From Alphaproteobacteria bacterium (lineage in GTDB: Bacteria; Pseudomonadota; Alphaproteobacteria; Reyranellales; Reyranellaceae), in the NCBI GenBank assembly GCA_017307275.1, contig JAFKFK010000016.1, positions 62,001 through 126,000 on the forward strand: DNA of 64,000 bases. The letters run 5' to 3'. Position 1 is the first letter of the stretch. Each line of letters begins with the position of its first letter. The notes beneath the pieces were generated by a model. That model had not been told where the DNA came from, did not search any database, and saw only the letters and a program-made list of their open reading frames with translations. Position numbers and translations under genes: made by a program. Below are positions 47,576-56,430 of this stretch, in pieces.

Positions 47576-48931
47576 ATGGCCAACCCGACGCAGAATCCCA
47601 CCATAGGGCAACTCGCCGCGGATCTGGCCGCCGGCCGCACCACTTCCCGCCAGCTCACCGAAGAAGCGCTGGCGCGCATCGAGAATCCCAAGGGCGAAGG
47701 CAAGCGTGCTTTCGTCAAAGTGTGGAGAGCACAGGCCCTCGCCGCCGCCGAGGCCAGTGACGTCCAGCGCAAGGCGGGCCTCGTGCTCTCGCCGCTCGCC
47801 GGCATTCCCGTTTCGATCAAGAACCTCTGCGATGTCGCAGGCGAGACGACGCTTGCCGGCTCGACAGCTCTCGACGACGCCAAGCCGGCCGCGGCGGATG
47901 CGCCCGTCGTGGCCCGTCTGCGGGCCGCCGGCGCAGTGATCGTCGGCAGCACCAACATGAGCGAGTTCGCCTTCTCGGGCGTCGGCTTCAACCCGCATTA
48001 CGGCACGCCGGGCAATCCCGCCGACCGCAAGCGCGTGCCGGGCGGTTCCTCCTCCGGCGCTGCCGTCTCGGTCGCGGACCGCATGGCCGTGGCCGCCCTG
48101 GGCACCGATACCGGCGGCTCTGTTCGCATCCCCGCCGCTGTCTGCGGCCTCACGGGGTTCAAGCCGACGGCGCGGCGCGTGCCGATCGACGGTGTCGTGC
48201 CGCTTTCGACCTCTCTCGACTCGATTGGCCCTCTCGCCAACTCGGTCGAAGACTGCGCCATCGTCGATGCCGTGTTCGCCGGCGAGCCGATCTCGGTACC
48301 GGCGGCGACGCCGCTCTCGGGCCTGCGCTTCGCGATTCCCAAGCACTTCGTGATGGACGAACTCGACCCCGTCGTTGCCACGGCGTTCGAGCGTGCCTGC
48401 AAGGCGCTCTCGGCCAAGGGCGTGAAGATCGAGCAAATCGATCTCGTCGAGCTGAACGAGCTGCCGGCCATCAACGCCAAAGGCGGGTTCGCTGCCTCCG
48501 AGGCCTATGCCTGGCACAAGGACCTGATCGCCCGCCGGCACAACGACTACGACCAGCTCGTCGCACCCCGCATCATGCGCGGCAAGGACATGAGCGCGGC
48601 CGACTATATCGAGCTTCTCGGCAAGCGCGCCGACCTGCAGCGCCGCGTCTCGGCGATCACGGCGAACTACGACGCGGTGATCATGCCGACCTGCGCCATC
48701 GTGGCGCCGACCCTCGATGAGGTCTCGACGGCCGATGGCTTCACCAAGAAGAACATGCTGCTGCTGCGCAACACCACGGTCGGTAATTTCCTCGACCGCT
48801 GCGGCATCAGCCTGCCCTGCCATGCCGCCGGCGAACTGCCGGTCGGCTTCATGTTGATGGGCGAGGCGATGGCCGACCGGCGCGTGCTGGCAATGGCGCG
48901 CAGCGTGGCGCCGGTCGTTTCAGCTCACTGA
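47576..48931 (+). CDS. Amidase signature-family enzyme
   Basis: A 451-residue amidase. The Ser-cisSer-Lys triad is visible: Lys in GIPVSIKNLCDVAGE, the glycine-serine-rich stretch RVPGGSSSGAAVSVAD and TDTGGSVRIPAA holding the nucleophile serine. It hydrolyses an amide to the acid and ammonia. It starts 8 bp after acsA, so the product may be activated by Acs. Its final 7 bp overlap the end of the convergent flavin reductase gene. Confidence 0.9.
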   Translation: MANPTQNPTIGQLAADLAAGRTTSRQLTEEALARIENPKGEGKRAFVKVWRAQALAAAEASDVQRKAGLVLSPLAGIPVSIKNLCDVAGETTLAGSTALDDAKPAAADAPVVARLRAAGAVIVGSTNMSEFAFSGVGFNPHYGTPGNPADRKRVPGGSSSGAAVSVADRMAVAALGTDTGGSVRIPAAVCGLTGFKPTARRVPIDGVVPLSTSLDSIGPLANSVEDCAIVDAVFAGEPISVPAATPLSGLRFAIPKHFVMDELDPVVATAFERACKALSAKGVKIEQIDLVELNELPAINAKGGFAASEAYAWHKDLIARRHNDYDQLVAPRIMRGKDMSAADYIELLGKRADLQRRVSAITANYDAVIMPTCAIVAPTLDEVSTADGFTKKNMLLLRNTTVGNFLDRCGISLPCHAAGELPVGFMLMGEAMADRRVLAMARSVAPVVSAH

Positions 48932-49560
48932 TACCGAGGATCGTCGGGACGGCGCATGCGCCAGACGTTCTCGGTCGTGGTGTACTCGCTGTAGCCAAGC
49001 CGGGCGACCGGCTTGAAGGCCATGATATCGACCCGTCCATCCTTCAGGATGGAGTCGTCGATGTGCACGCCGACCACATGGCCCAGCACGATCGAGCCAC
49101 GCTTTTCCTCGTGGCCCTTCTCGACCGGCAGCTCGATCGTCTTCCAGTACTTGCATTCCAGCGCCACCGGTGACTCCTTGACCCGCGGTGGCTTCACGAA
49201 GCGGCAAGGCTCCGGCGTCAGCCCGGCGAGCTTCATCTCGTCGACGCCGTAGGCCACCATCGCCGTGGTGATGTTCATCTTCTCGCCTAATGTGCCCGCC
49301 ACCATGTTGACGACGAACTCGCCGGTCTCCTCGGCGTTCATGCGGCTGTGCTTGGTCGGCGTGTCGCCGTAGGTGCCGGTGATGGCGAAGTAGACCATCG
49401 GCGGAAACTCACCGACGCCGTTGTAGAAGCTGTAGGGCGCCAGGTTCACGCGGCCCTGCTTGTCGACCGTCGAGATCCAGCCGATCGGCCGCGGCACGAT
49501 CACCGCCTTCAAAGGATCCTGCGGCAATCCGTGATCGCGCTTGGCGGTATCGTAGAACAT
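48925..49560 (-). CDS. Flavin reductase family protein (FMN-binding split barrel)
   Basis: A 211-residue protein with the split-barrel signatures VPRPIGWISTVDKQGRVNLAPYSFYNGV and DTPTKHSRMN, ending in a C-terminal helix. Members bind FMN and use NAD(P)H to reduce it for partner oxygenases. It is 9 bp downstream of the NDH-2-like gene on the minus strand and probably co-transcribed. The last 7 bp of its frame overlap the amidase gene. Confidence 0.88.
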   Translation of the reverse strand: MFYDTAKRDHGLPQDPLKAVIVPRPIGWISTVDKQGRVNLAPYSFYNGVGEFPPMVYFAITGTYGDTPTKHSRMNAEETGEFVVNMVAGTLGEKMNITTAMVAYGVDEMKLAGLTPEPCRFVKPPRVKESPVALECKYWKTIELPVEKGHEEKRGSIVLGHVVGVHIDDSILKDGRVDIMAFKPVARLGYSEYTTTENVWRMRRPDDPRYQ

Positions 49561-49569
49561 CGGTCCCTC

Positions 49570-50772
49570 TCACTCGTAACGCACTGGTGGTGTCTGCACT
49601 GTCGGTGCCGCCGCATCAAGGATCGCCTGCCGGCCGCCGGTCCGCGGCGGGTAGATGCGCTCGCGGTTGATCGTCTCCTTGGTGCGCTTGGCCGTCTGGC
49701 CGCGCGACACGACCTTGCGGTTCCATCCCTCGGTGTAGAGCGCCCCCCAGGGACCGAGATCGAGGATGGTCGTGTACCAGTCGATCCGAAGCGGCAGCAT
49801 CGGCTGCCCCAGAAGATCGCAAACGGCATTGTGGCCGGCAAAACGGCCCATGGGCCGGCCGTGCTGGCAGGACATCACGCAGGAATGCGTGCCGTCGATC
49901 AGAAACGACGCCACGTCGCCCGCCGCGAACTCCGCCTCCAGCCCCTCGATCTTCAGGAACGAATCGACGGGCAGCCGGCCCAATCGATCGCGGGCGACCG
50001 GAAGGGTCGCGGTCAGTGGATGAGCCCGCATGCCGGCACACCAGACGACGGTCTCCGCCTCGATACGTTCTCCGGTCGCCAGGGTCGCGCCCTTGGCATC
50101 GACCGACGCGACCGAAACGCCGCCGCGCCCCTCGACGCCGAGCGCAGCCAGCGCCTCTTCGATGACCGGCACGGCGCCCTCGCCCATGTCCGAGCCGATG
50201 CGCGGCGCATGGTCGGCGAGGACGACATGCGCCGCCGCGACGCCGGCCGCCTGCAACTTGCCCGGCATCTCCGCAGCCGCCTCGATGCCGGTCAGGCCTC
50301 CGCCCACCACCAGCACGGTCGACGCGGCCCGCGGGCCCAGGCCGGCGATATGCGCGTTGAGCCGCATCGCGGCGGCGTAGGTATCGACGTCGAAACCATG
50401 TTCCGCCAATCCGGGCAGATTCGGGCGCGCGAGCTGGCTGCCCAGGGCGAATACCAGTCGGTCGTAGCCAAGGGTCTGCGGCCCCTCGGCATCGTCGTAG
50501 GCCACGGTCCTCGCGGCGACGTCGATGCCCGTTACCTTGCCCTCGACGCGGCGCACGCCGACGGGCGCCAGCACCTCGTCGAGCGCCACGCGCGTCTCCG
50601 AAAGGTCGGCCTCGTAATTGCGCACACGGATCGAATGCCAGGGCGTGTCGTTCAGCAGCACGATCTCGATCTGCCCTGCACCGAACGACTCGCGCGCTCG
50701 CGCGGCCGCAAGTGCGCTCCAGAGGCCGGCGAAACCGCCGCCTAGAACAAGGATGCGTCGGGCTGAGGTCAC
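49570..50772 (-). CDS. FAD-dependent NADH dehydrogenase-like (NDH-2) oxidoreductase
   Basis: A 400-residue two-dinucleotide-binding flavoprotein. The FAD-binding motif ILVLGGGFAGLWSALAA is at the N-terminus, the NAD(P)H motif STVLVVGGGLTGIEAAAE near residue 160, and FAD-contact EFAAGDVASFL near 290. NDH-2 enzymes pass electrons from NADH to quinones without pumping. The C-terminal tail is unrelated to a membrane anchor, so membrane association is uncertain. It starts at GTG 50772, divergent from the SCO gene. Confidence 0.85.
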   Translation of the reverse strand: MTSARRILVLGGGFAGLWSALAAARARESFGAGQIEIVLLNDTPWHSIRVRNYEADLSETRVALDEVLAPVGVRRVEGKVTGIDVAARTVAYDDAEGPQTLGYDRLVFALGSQLARPNLPGLAEHGFDVDTYAAAMRLNAHIAGLGPRAASTVLVVGGGLTGIEAAAEMPGKLQAAGVAAAHVVLADHAPRIGSDMGEGAVPVIEEALAALGVEGRGGVSVASVDAKGATLATGERIEAETVVWCAGMRAHPLTATLPVARDRLGRLPVDSFLKIEGLEAEFAAGDVASFLIDGTHSCVMSCQHGRPMGRFAGHNAVCDLLGQPMLPLRIDWYTTILDLGPWGALYTEGWNRKVVSRGQTAKRTKETINRERIYPPRTGGRQAILDAAAPTVQTPPVRYE

Positions 50773-50835
50773 ATCCCGTTGTGCGACGAGGCGTCCGGCT
50801 TGTCGAGCGACCCGGCACGGACCATCTTCGAGCCC

Positions 50836-51417
50836 ATGTCAGCCACAATGAAGACGCTGCTCGGCGTATGGATCGCAGCTCTTGCCGCCGCCGCCGGCTG
50901 GATTGCCTGGGACGTCGTCAAAGGCGACGACCGGCAGACGATCGGCGGCCCCTTCACGCTCACCGACCAGGATGGCCGCACGGTCACCAGCGACAGCCTC
51001 AAGGGCAAGCCGACGCTGATCTACTTCGGCTTCACCTTCTGCCCGGACGTCTGCCCGACCTCGCTGCTGCTGATGGAAACTGCCGTCGAGAAGCTGGGCC
51101 CCGACGCCGCCAAGAAGGTGAATCTGGTCTTCATTACCGTTGACCCGGAACGCGACACGCCGGAGCTGCTCAAGGGGTATGTGCCCAACTTCGGGCCGAC
51201 CTTCATCGGCCTCACGGGCACCCCGCAACAGGTCGCCGACGTGGCCCGCGCCTACCGCGTCTACTATCAGAAGGTTCCGGGCAAGGACGGCGGCCCTTAC
51301 CTGATGGACCATTCGTCCATCGTGTACTTGCTCGACCGTAACGGCCGGTTCGTGACCCACTTCACGCACGACGCCAAAGCCGAGCAGATCGCCAATACTG
51401 TGGGTCGTTTGCTGTAA
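50836..51417 (+). CDS. SCO1/SenC-family copper protein
   Basis: A 193-residue thioredoxin-fold protein with one N-terminal membrane helix (TLLGVWIAALAAAAGWIAW). The copper ligands are C69 and C73 in FGFTFCPDVCPTS and H159 in LMDHSS, the arrangement needed to deliver Cu to the CuA centre of cytochrome oxidase. The start at 50836 (or 50848) is chosen because the membrane helix begins there; an in-frame ATG at 50779 gives a hydrophilic extension. It is divergent from the NDH-2-like gene. Four bases after the stop lies a 12-bp palindrome. Confidence 0.88.
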   Translation: MSATMKTLLGVWIAALAAAAGWIAWDVVKGDDRQTIGGPFTLTDQDGRTVTSDSLKGKPTLIYFGFTFCPDVCPTSLLLMETAVEKLGPDAAKKVNLVFITVDPERDTPELLKGYVPNFGPTFIGLTGTPQQVADVARAYRVYYQKVPGKDGGPYLMDHSSIVYLLDRNGRFVTHFTHDAKAEQIANTVGRLL

Positions 51418-51420
51418 ATT

Positions 51421-51432
51421 CGACTTAAGTCG
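51421..51432 (+). repeat. 12-bp palindrome directly after the SCO gene stop
   Basis: CGACTTAAGTCG is a perfect palindrome starting 4 bp after the stop at 51417, with AATT on both sides. It could help end transcription or bind a regulator at the edge of the phaZ promoter region. No T-run follows. Confidence 0.35.
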
Positions 51433-51438
51433 TTGAAT

Positions 51439-51466
51439 TTGCCTTAATTGTGCAGTGCACTATTAA
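51439..51466 (+). promoter_or_regulatory. Candidate phaZ promoter with embedded GTGCAGTGCAC operator
   Basis: TTGCCT (51439-51444), 16-bp spacer and TATTAA (51461-51466) form a promoter-like pair 37 bp before phaZ. Inside the spacer, directly against the -10, GTGCAGTGCAC (51450-51460) is a perfect 11-bp odd palindrome. The stretch TGCAGTGCACTA (51451-51462) fits, with one mismatch, the PhaR site consensus as I recall it from Bradyrhizobium (TGCRNYGCASMA). PhaR-type repression of a PHA-cycle gene is therefore plausible. Confidence 0.5.
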
Positions 51467-51503
51467 AGTGACAAGCCTTCGGCCGAGCGTACAATCCGGC
51501 TGA

Positions 51504-52724
51504 ATGCTCTATCAAGCTTATGAATTTCAGCGGCAGCTCGCGACGCCAGTCCGCCTTTGGGCAAACGCGCTCGAGCAGGCCTATTCAAGCCCCTACAATC
51601 CGTGGGCTGATACATGGTTCGGCAAGTCTGTCGCGGCCGGCGCCGAGATCGTGGCCCGCCTCACCCAGACCTATGCCAAGCCCGCCTTCGGGCTGAACAC
51701 GACGCAGGTCGGCGACGAAATCGTCGCGGTGAATGAAGAGATCCTGCTGCGCAAGCCGTTCGGCCAGCTCCTTCATTTCCATCGCGATACGACGCGGCGC
51801 GACCCCAAGGTTCTGGTCGTGGCGCCGATGAGCGGCCATTTCGCCACCCTGCTCCGCGGCACGGTCGAGGCGCTGCTGCCCGACCACGACGTGCACATCA
51901 CCGATTGGATCGACGCGCGCGAGGTGCCGCTGGCCCAGGGCAATTTCGACCTCAACGACTACATCGACTACGTCATCGAGTTCTGCCGCTACCTCGGCCC
52001 GGACGTTCACGTGATCGCCGTCTGCCAGCCTTCGGTGCCGGTGATGGCCGCAGCGGCGCTGATGGCCGAGGCGAAGGATCCGCGTCAGCCCAAATCCATC
52101 ACCCTGATGGGCGGCCCCATCGATACGCGCGTCAGCCCGACGGTCCCCAACGACCTCGCCATGCGCAACTCGATGATGTGGTTCCGCCAGAACGTCATCT
52201 CGACGGTGCCGCTCAACTACCCGGGCGCGCTGCGCCGGGTCTATCCCGGCTTCCTGCAGCTCACGAGCTTCATCAGCATGAACCTCGACCGGCATGTGAA
52301 CGCACACATGCGCCAGTTCGAGCACCTGATCAAAGGCGACGACGATTCATCGTCCAGCCACCGCGCTTTCTACGACGAGTATCTCGCGGTGATGGACCTC
52401 ACGGCCGAGTTCTACCTGCAGACCATCCAGGTCGTGTTCAAGGAGCATCAGCTTCCGCGCGGCGTCTGGGTGAGCCGCGGCCGCAAGATCGACCCGTCGT
52501 TCATCGAGACGGCGCTGATGACGGTCGAAGGCGAACTCGACGACATCTCGGGTGTCGGCCAGACCAAGGCCGCGCACGCGCTGACCCCCAACATTCCCGG
52601 CGCCCGCCATGTGCACTGGGAACAGCCGCGCGTCGGCCACTACGGCATCTTCAACGGCCGCAAGTGGCGCGAGCAGATCATGCCGCGCGTGCGAACCTTC
52701 ATCCGCGACAACGACGCCTCCTAA
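51504..52724 (+). CDS. phaZ: Intracellular polyhydroxyalkanoate depolymerase
   Basis: A 406-residue intracellular PHB depolymerase. The nucleophile is C174 in IAVCQPSVPVMAAA, a Cys instead of Ser as in the known i-PhaZ1 type. The family start MLYQAYEFQRQLATPVRLWA and the end EQPRVGHYGIFNGRKWR (active-site His) are both present. It breaks down stored polyester granules to hydroxybutyrate oligomers. A PhaR-like operator lies in its promoter region. No other PHA genes are in the window. No signal peptide is present, in keeping with a granule location. Confidence 0.93.
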   Translation: MLYQAYEFQRQLATPVRLWANALEQAYSSPYNPWADTWFGKSVAAGAEIVARLTQTYAKPAFGLNTTQVGDEIVAVNEEILLRKPFGQLLHFHRDTTRRDPKVLVVAPMSGHFATLLRGTVEALLPDHDVHITDWIDAREVPLAQGNFDLNDYIDYVIEFCRYLGPDVHVIAVCQPSVPVMAAAALMAEAKDPRQPKSITLMGGPIDTRVSPTVPNDLAMRNSMMWFRQNVISTVPLNYPGALRRVYPGFLQLTSFISMNLDRHVNAHMRQFEHLIKGDDDSSSSHRAFYDEYLAVMDLTAEFYLQTIQVVFKEHQLPRGVWVSRGRKIDPSFIETALMTVEGELDDISGVGQTKAAHALTPNIPGARHVHWEQPRVGHYGIFNGRKWREQIMPRVRTFIRDNDAS

Positions 52725-52749
52725 GCGGGCTTCGCCGCCAAGGCGGCCG

Positions 52750-53724
52750 TCATGCCTTCGCCAGGCCGGCTTTCACCAAGGTCGGCTTGACGTCGACATA
52801 GTACTTCTCCGCGAAGGCACGATAGCCGGCGGGATCGCGATACCAGGGCTCCTGGATGAACTTGTCCAGAAGCGGCTGATGGCCGGGATCGGCCATCGCT
52901 TCCTTCATCGAATCGTGCAGAGCCTGAACGATCTGCGGCGGCAGATCCTTGGGCCCAACCAGACCGTAGGGGCTGACGGCCACGGCATTGATGCCGCTTT
53001 CGATCAAGGTCGGCTTGTCAGGGTAAAGGCCGAAGCGCTTCTCCGTCGCCATCGCCAGCACACGCACCTTTCCGCTTTCGACGAATGGCGCCCATGCTGC
53101 ACCGTCGGGCACGAACTGAATGTGGCCGCCCAGCAGGGCCGGCATCCATTCGGCGCCGCCCTTGTAGGGAATGTGAGTGAAGCGCGCGCCGGTCGCCTGC
53201 TCGGTTTCGAGCATCAGCAGATGGCCCGTACCGCCAATGCCGCTGGTGCCGTAGTTGAGCTTCTCCGGCTCACGCTTACCGGCCTCGATCAGCTCCCCGA
53301 TCGTCTTCCAGGGTGCATCGGCGAGGACGACGACGCCGAAGGTGAATTCGGACAGGCCGATGATGTAGGAAAAGTCGCGCAACGGATGCCAGTTCGCAGC
53401 CTGATAGTGCGGATAGCGCAGACTGTTGATCGTCATGCAGGCGATCGTGTAGCCGTCCGGCTTGGTGTTCACCATCTGCGCCGCCGCGAGCGTCGCGCCG
53501 GCGCCGGCTTTGACATCGACGATAACCTGCTGCCCCCACTTGCGGCTGACCCTCTCGCCGAGGAAACGCAGATGTACGTCGCACACGCCGCCGGCCGCGA
53601 GCGGGTTGTAGATCGTTATCGGTTTGTCGGGTTTCCAAGATCCTTGGGCGCGGACCAACGCCGGTGCAGCAAACGCACCACCCACCATGGACGCCAGAAC
53701 GCGACGGCGATTAAAGCCTGTCAT
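52750..53724 (-). CDS. Tripartite tricarboxylate (Bug-family) substrate-binding protein
   Basis: A 324-residue periplasmic receptor with a twin-arginine-like signal (NRRRVLASMVGGAFAAPALVRAQ region) and Bug-family features: PDKPITIYNPLAAGGVCDVHLR, GAGATLAAAQMVNTKPDGYTI, and GTSGIGGTGHLLMLETEQ. It would bind a small carboxylate. No TctA/TctB membrane genes are adjacent, which is common for orphan Bug receptors. The ATG at 53724 is favoured because GGGAGG is six bases upstream, whereas the ATG at 53730 abuts it. Confidence 0.9.
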   Translation of the reverse strand: MTGFNRRRVLASMVGGAFAAPALVRAQGSWKPDKPITIYNPLAAGGVCDVHLRFLGERVSRKWGQQVIVDVKAGAGATLAAAQMVNTKPDGYTIACMTINSLRYPHYQAANWHPLRDFSYIIGLSEFTFGVVVLADAPWKTIGELIEAGKREPEKLNYGTSGIGGTGHLLMLETEQATGARFTHIPYKGGAEWMPALLGGHIQFVPDGAAWAPFVESGKVRVLAMATEKRFGLYPDKPTLIESGINAVAVSPYGLVGPKDLPPQIVQALHDSMKEAMADPGHQPLLDKFIQEPWYRDPAGYRAFAEKYYVDVKPTLVKAGLAKA

Positions 53725-53811
53725 CGTCATCCTCCCTGTGCTTCCGATCTGCGTCGGATGAGCCCAGCATAGCACGAGATTTGCCCCCGGAATGGGGCTA
53801 GCATCCCGGCA

Positions 53812-54663
53812 ATGGCCGCCCCCGTATCGATTTCCGACTGGAAAGCCGCCCCGTTCGACGTCAAGGGCGAGACGGTGTTTGCCATCGGCGATGTCCATGG
53901 CTGCGCCGACGAGCTGGCGGGGCTGCTGGAAACAATTGCCAGGCTGGCGCGCGACGCCACGGGAAAGCGGCGCCTGATCTACCTCGGCGACATGATCAAT
54001 CGCGGGCCGGACAGTGTCCGCGTTCTCGATCTCTGGGCGCAGAACGAGGCGGCGCACGGCGTTGACCATGTCGACCGGCTGATGGGCAATCACGAAATCA
54101 TGATGATGCTCGCCGTCATCGGCGGACCTCACGGTCACAAGGCCGAGACCATGTGGTTGTCCAAGCGCATGGGCGGCCATGTCCTGCTCGACCGGATGGT
54201 CGCCAAGGCCGGCCATCCCGCAGCGCACGCCAGCCAGGAGCTGCTGGCCGAGGTGTTGGGCGAAACAGTCGTGCACCGCCTGCAGGGCATGCGATCCCAT
54301 GTCCGGCTGGGCAATACGCTGTTCGTCCATGGCGGCCTCGACCCCCATGCCGATCCGGACGAGTTTCTGGCGCGGCCCTGGACCCTCTTCACCGAGGCGC
54401 GCTGGGCCTGGATCAATCACGGCTTCCTCGACTGGAAGAAGGGCTTCGGAGGCACCCTGGTGGTGCATGGCCACACCCCACCCGACAAGCATCGGGCGAT
54501 CAGCGGCCTGGAAGATCCGCACCTGTTCGAGGGCGACCGGCTCGGCCTTGACGGCGGCAGTGCGCGCACCGGCATCGTGACCGCGGCGGAGATCCAGGAC
54601 GGTCGCTACCGGCTTCTCGAGGCCGGCACGCCCTTCGAGAATCCTCTCTCCTCCGAGGGGTAA
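53812..54663 (+). CDS. Metallophosphoesterase, PP2A/ApaH-like serine-threonine phosphatase
   Basis: A 283-residue phosphatase. The binuclear metal motifs appear in order: GDVHGCADEL, YLGDMINRGPDS, MGNHEIMM, a histidine in VHGGLDPH, and VVHGHTPPD. This is the PPP fold used for protein phosphatases and diadenosine tetraphosphatases; the physiological substrate is open. It is divergent from the Bug gene with an 87-bp gap that contains small inverted repeats (TCCGA...TCGGA, GCCCC...GGGGC). It is followed after 68 bp by the DGPF-sigma operon. Confidence 0.88.
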   Translation: MAAPVSISDWKAAPFDVKGETVFAIGDVHGCADELAGLLETIARLARDATGKRRLIYLGDMINRGPDSVRVLDLWAQNEAAHGVDHVDRLMGNHEIMMMLAVIGGPHGHKAETMWLSKRMGGHVLLDRMVAKAGHPAAHASQELLAEVLGETVVHRLQGMRSHVRLGNTLFVHGGLDPHADPDEFLARPWTLFTEARWAWINHGFLDWKKGFGGTLVVHGHTPPDKHRAISGLEDPHLFEGDRLGLDGGSARTGIVTAAEIQDGRYRLLEAGTPFENPLSSEG

Positions 54664-54679
54664 ATTATTTGTGCCGAAC

Positions 54680-54706
54680 TGTCGGCAGAGCCCTTATCTC
54701 TCCGTC
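54680..54706 (+). promoter_or_regulatory. Candidate ECF42-type promoter of the DGPF-sigma operon
   Basis: TGTCGG (54680-54685), a 17-bp spacer and CGTC (54703-54706), continuing CT, lie 26 bp before the start at 54732. The same -35, spacer and -10 occur at 56431-56457. The elements match the ECF42 promoter form I recall (TGTCGA and CGA/TC). The -35 lies in a 6-bp inverted repeat TGCCGA-ACTG-TCGGCA (54672-54687). Confidence 0.6.
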
Positions 54707-54731
54707 CTAGGTAACAAGAGGGGCCCTTTTC

Positions 54732-55121
54732 ATGCTCTACGCCATCCTTTGCTACAATTCCGAGGACGCCGTTGGCTCCTGGTCCAAGGAGTATCATGCC
54801 CAGACCATGGAGCGGTTGCTCACGGTGCATGACAAGCTGGCCAAGCAGGGCCGGCTCGGGCCCGTCGCCCGGCTGCTGCCCACCACCGCCGCTACCACTT
54901 TGCGCAAGGGCCGCGAGGAAATGGTGATCGACGGCCCCTTTGCGGAAACCAAGGAACAGCTCCTCGGCTTCTACATCGTCGACTGCGCCTCGCTGGAAGC
55001 GGCCCTCGACGTGGCCAAGGACCTCGCCAAGGCCAACCCGGGCACCGGCAGCTATGAGATCCGGCCGGTGGCGCAGATGCATGAAAGCCATCTGCCTGCA
55101 GAGAAGAAGCCCGCAGCATGA
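54732..55121 (+). CDS. DGPF/YciI-related protein of an ECF42 locus
   Basis: A 129-residue protein. It begins MLYAILCYNSEDA and contains the family's DGPFAETKEQLLGFYIVD segment (about 68-85). YciI-fold proteins are small ferredoxin-like dimers. Genes of this DGPF type are the typical partners of ECF42 sigma factors, and this one overlaps the sigma gene by 4 bp (ATGA). Biochemical role unknown. It is likely controlled by its own sigma through the promoter at 54680. Confidence 0.9.
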   Translation: MLYAILCYNSEDAVGSWSKEYHAQTMERLLTVHDKLAKQGRLGPVARLLPTTAATTLRKGREEMVIDGPFAETKEQLLGFYIVDCASLEAALDVAKDLAKANPGTGSYEIRPVAQMHESHLPAEKKPAA

Positions 55122-56356
55122 GCGATCTCGGCTGGATCGACGCGGTCGTGGCAGCAGCCCGCCCCCAGGTGATGGGGGCGCTGCTGCGCTACTTCCGCGA
55201 CCTCGATACGGCCGAGGAAGCCTTTCAGGAAGCCTGCCTGCGAGCACTGAAGACCTGGCCGCAGAACGGCCCGCCGCGCGATGCTGCCGCCTGGCTGATC
55301 CTGGTTGGGCGCAATGCAGCGATGGACGATGTCCGAAAGCGCGCGAAGCAGACCCAGCTGCCCGACGAGGCGGAACTCTCCGACCTCGATGATGCCGAAG
55401 CCTCGATGGCCGACCGGCTCGACGGCGATCACTATCGTGACGATATCCTGCGGCTGCTCTTCATCTGCTGCCATCCCGAGCTGCCGTCGACGCAGCAGAT
55501 CGCCCTCGCCCTGCGCATCGTCTGCGGCCTCTCGGTCGCGCAGATTGCGCGCGCCTTCCTCGTCAGCGAAGCGGCGATGGAGCAGCGTATCACGCGCGCC
55601 AAGGCCCGTGTCGGAAATGCCAAGATGGCTTTCGAGACACCCGGAGCGCCGGAGCGCGCCGAACGGCTCGCGACCGTCGCAGCCATGGTCTACCTCACCT
55701 TCAACGAGGGCTATTCGGCAAACCAGGCCGAAGCCGAGGCACGCGCGCCGCTCGCAGAAGAGGCGATCCGACTGGTGCGGTTGCTTCTGCGCCTCTTTCC
55801 CACCGAGCCCGAGATCATGGGGCTGACGGCCTTGATGCAGTTGCAGCAGTCGCGGGCGCGGGCACGCTTCGACAAGGACGGCAACATCGTCCTGCTCGAA
55901 GACCAGGACCGCAGCCTGTGGAGCAAGGGCCGCATCGCCGAGGGCCTGGCGCTGATCGACAAGGCGATGCGCCACCGCCGACCCGGCCCCTATCAAATCC
56001 AGGCCGCGATCGCGGCGCTCCACGCTCAGGCCAGGCAGGCAAAAGATACCGACTGGAAACAAATCGACCTGCTCTACGCCAACCTGGAGCGTCTCCAACC
56101 CTCGCCGGTGGTGACGCTCAATCGGGCCGTCGCCGTTTCCAAGGTCAGCGGCCCGCAAGCCGCCCTGGAGATGATCGAGCCCCTGGGCTCCCGGCTGCAG
56201 GGTTACTTCTATTTCCATGGCGTCAAAGGAGCCTTGCTGCAGCAGCTCGAACGGGCTGACGAAGCGCGTGAAGCCTTCGGCCGCGCGATCGCGCTGGCCA
56301 ACACGCCGGCCGAAGCGGCTCACATCCGGCAGCATCTCGACCGGCTTTCCTCGTAA
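55118..56356 (+). CDS. ECF42-type RNA polymerase sigma factor with C-terminal TPR-like extension
   Basis: A 412-residue sigma factor, far longer than usual ECF sigmas (about 180). Sigma-2 is at 1-90 (RYFRDLDTAEEAFQEACLRAL...WLILVGRNAAMDDVRKRAK), sigma-4 at about 115-175 (LRIVCGLSVAQIARAFLVSEAAMEQRITRAK), then a helical-repeat C-terminal region of about 230 residues (TVAAMVYLTFNEGYSANQAEAEARAP and LLYANLERLQPSPVVTLNRAVAVSK). This is the ECF42 layout, in which the extension, not an anti-sigma factor, is thought to control activity. It overlaps the DGPF gene and precedes VOC and DoxX genes. Confidence 0.92.
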   Translation: MSDLGWIDAVVAAARPQVMGALLRYFRDLDTAEEAFQEACLRALKTWPQNGPPRDAAAWLILVGRNAAMDDVRKRAKQTQLPDEAELSDLDDAEASMADRLDGDHYRDDILRLLFICCHPELPSTQQIALALRIVCGLSVAQIARAFLVSEAAMEQRITRAKARVGNAKMAFETPGAPERAERLATVAAMVYLTFNEGYSANQAEAEARAPLAEEAIRLVRLLLRLFPTEPEIMGLTALMQLQQSRARARFDKDGNIVLLEDQDRSLWSKGRIAEGLALIDKAMRHRRPGPYQIQAAIAALHAQARQAKDTDWKQIDLLYANLERLQPSPVVTLNRAVAVSKVSGPQAALEMIEPLGSRLQGYFYFHGVKGALLQQLERADEAREAFGRAIALANTPAEAAHIRQHLDRLSS

Positions 56357-56385
56357 CCGCCTCCGCCGCGCAGCAATCATTTCTC

Positions 56386-56398
56386 CGCGGTTACCGCG
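56386..56398 (+). terminator. Palindrome after the ECF42 gene, possible weak terminator
   Basis: CGCGGTTACCGCG is a perfect 13-bp odd palindrome 30 bp after the sigma-factor stop. A T-run (TTTTT) lies 18-22 bp further on. The pairing with the T-run is loose, so termination is only possible. Confidence 0.3.
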
Positions 56399-56430
56399 TA
56401 GGGGATTGAGAAAACTTTTTCCGATCACGA

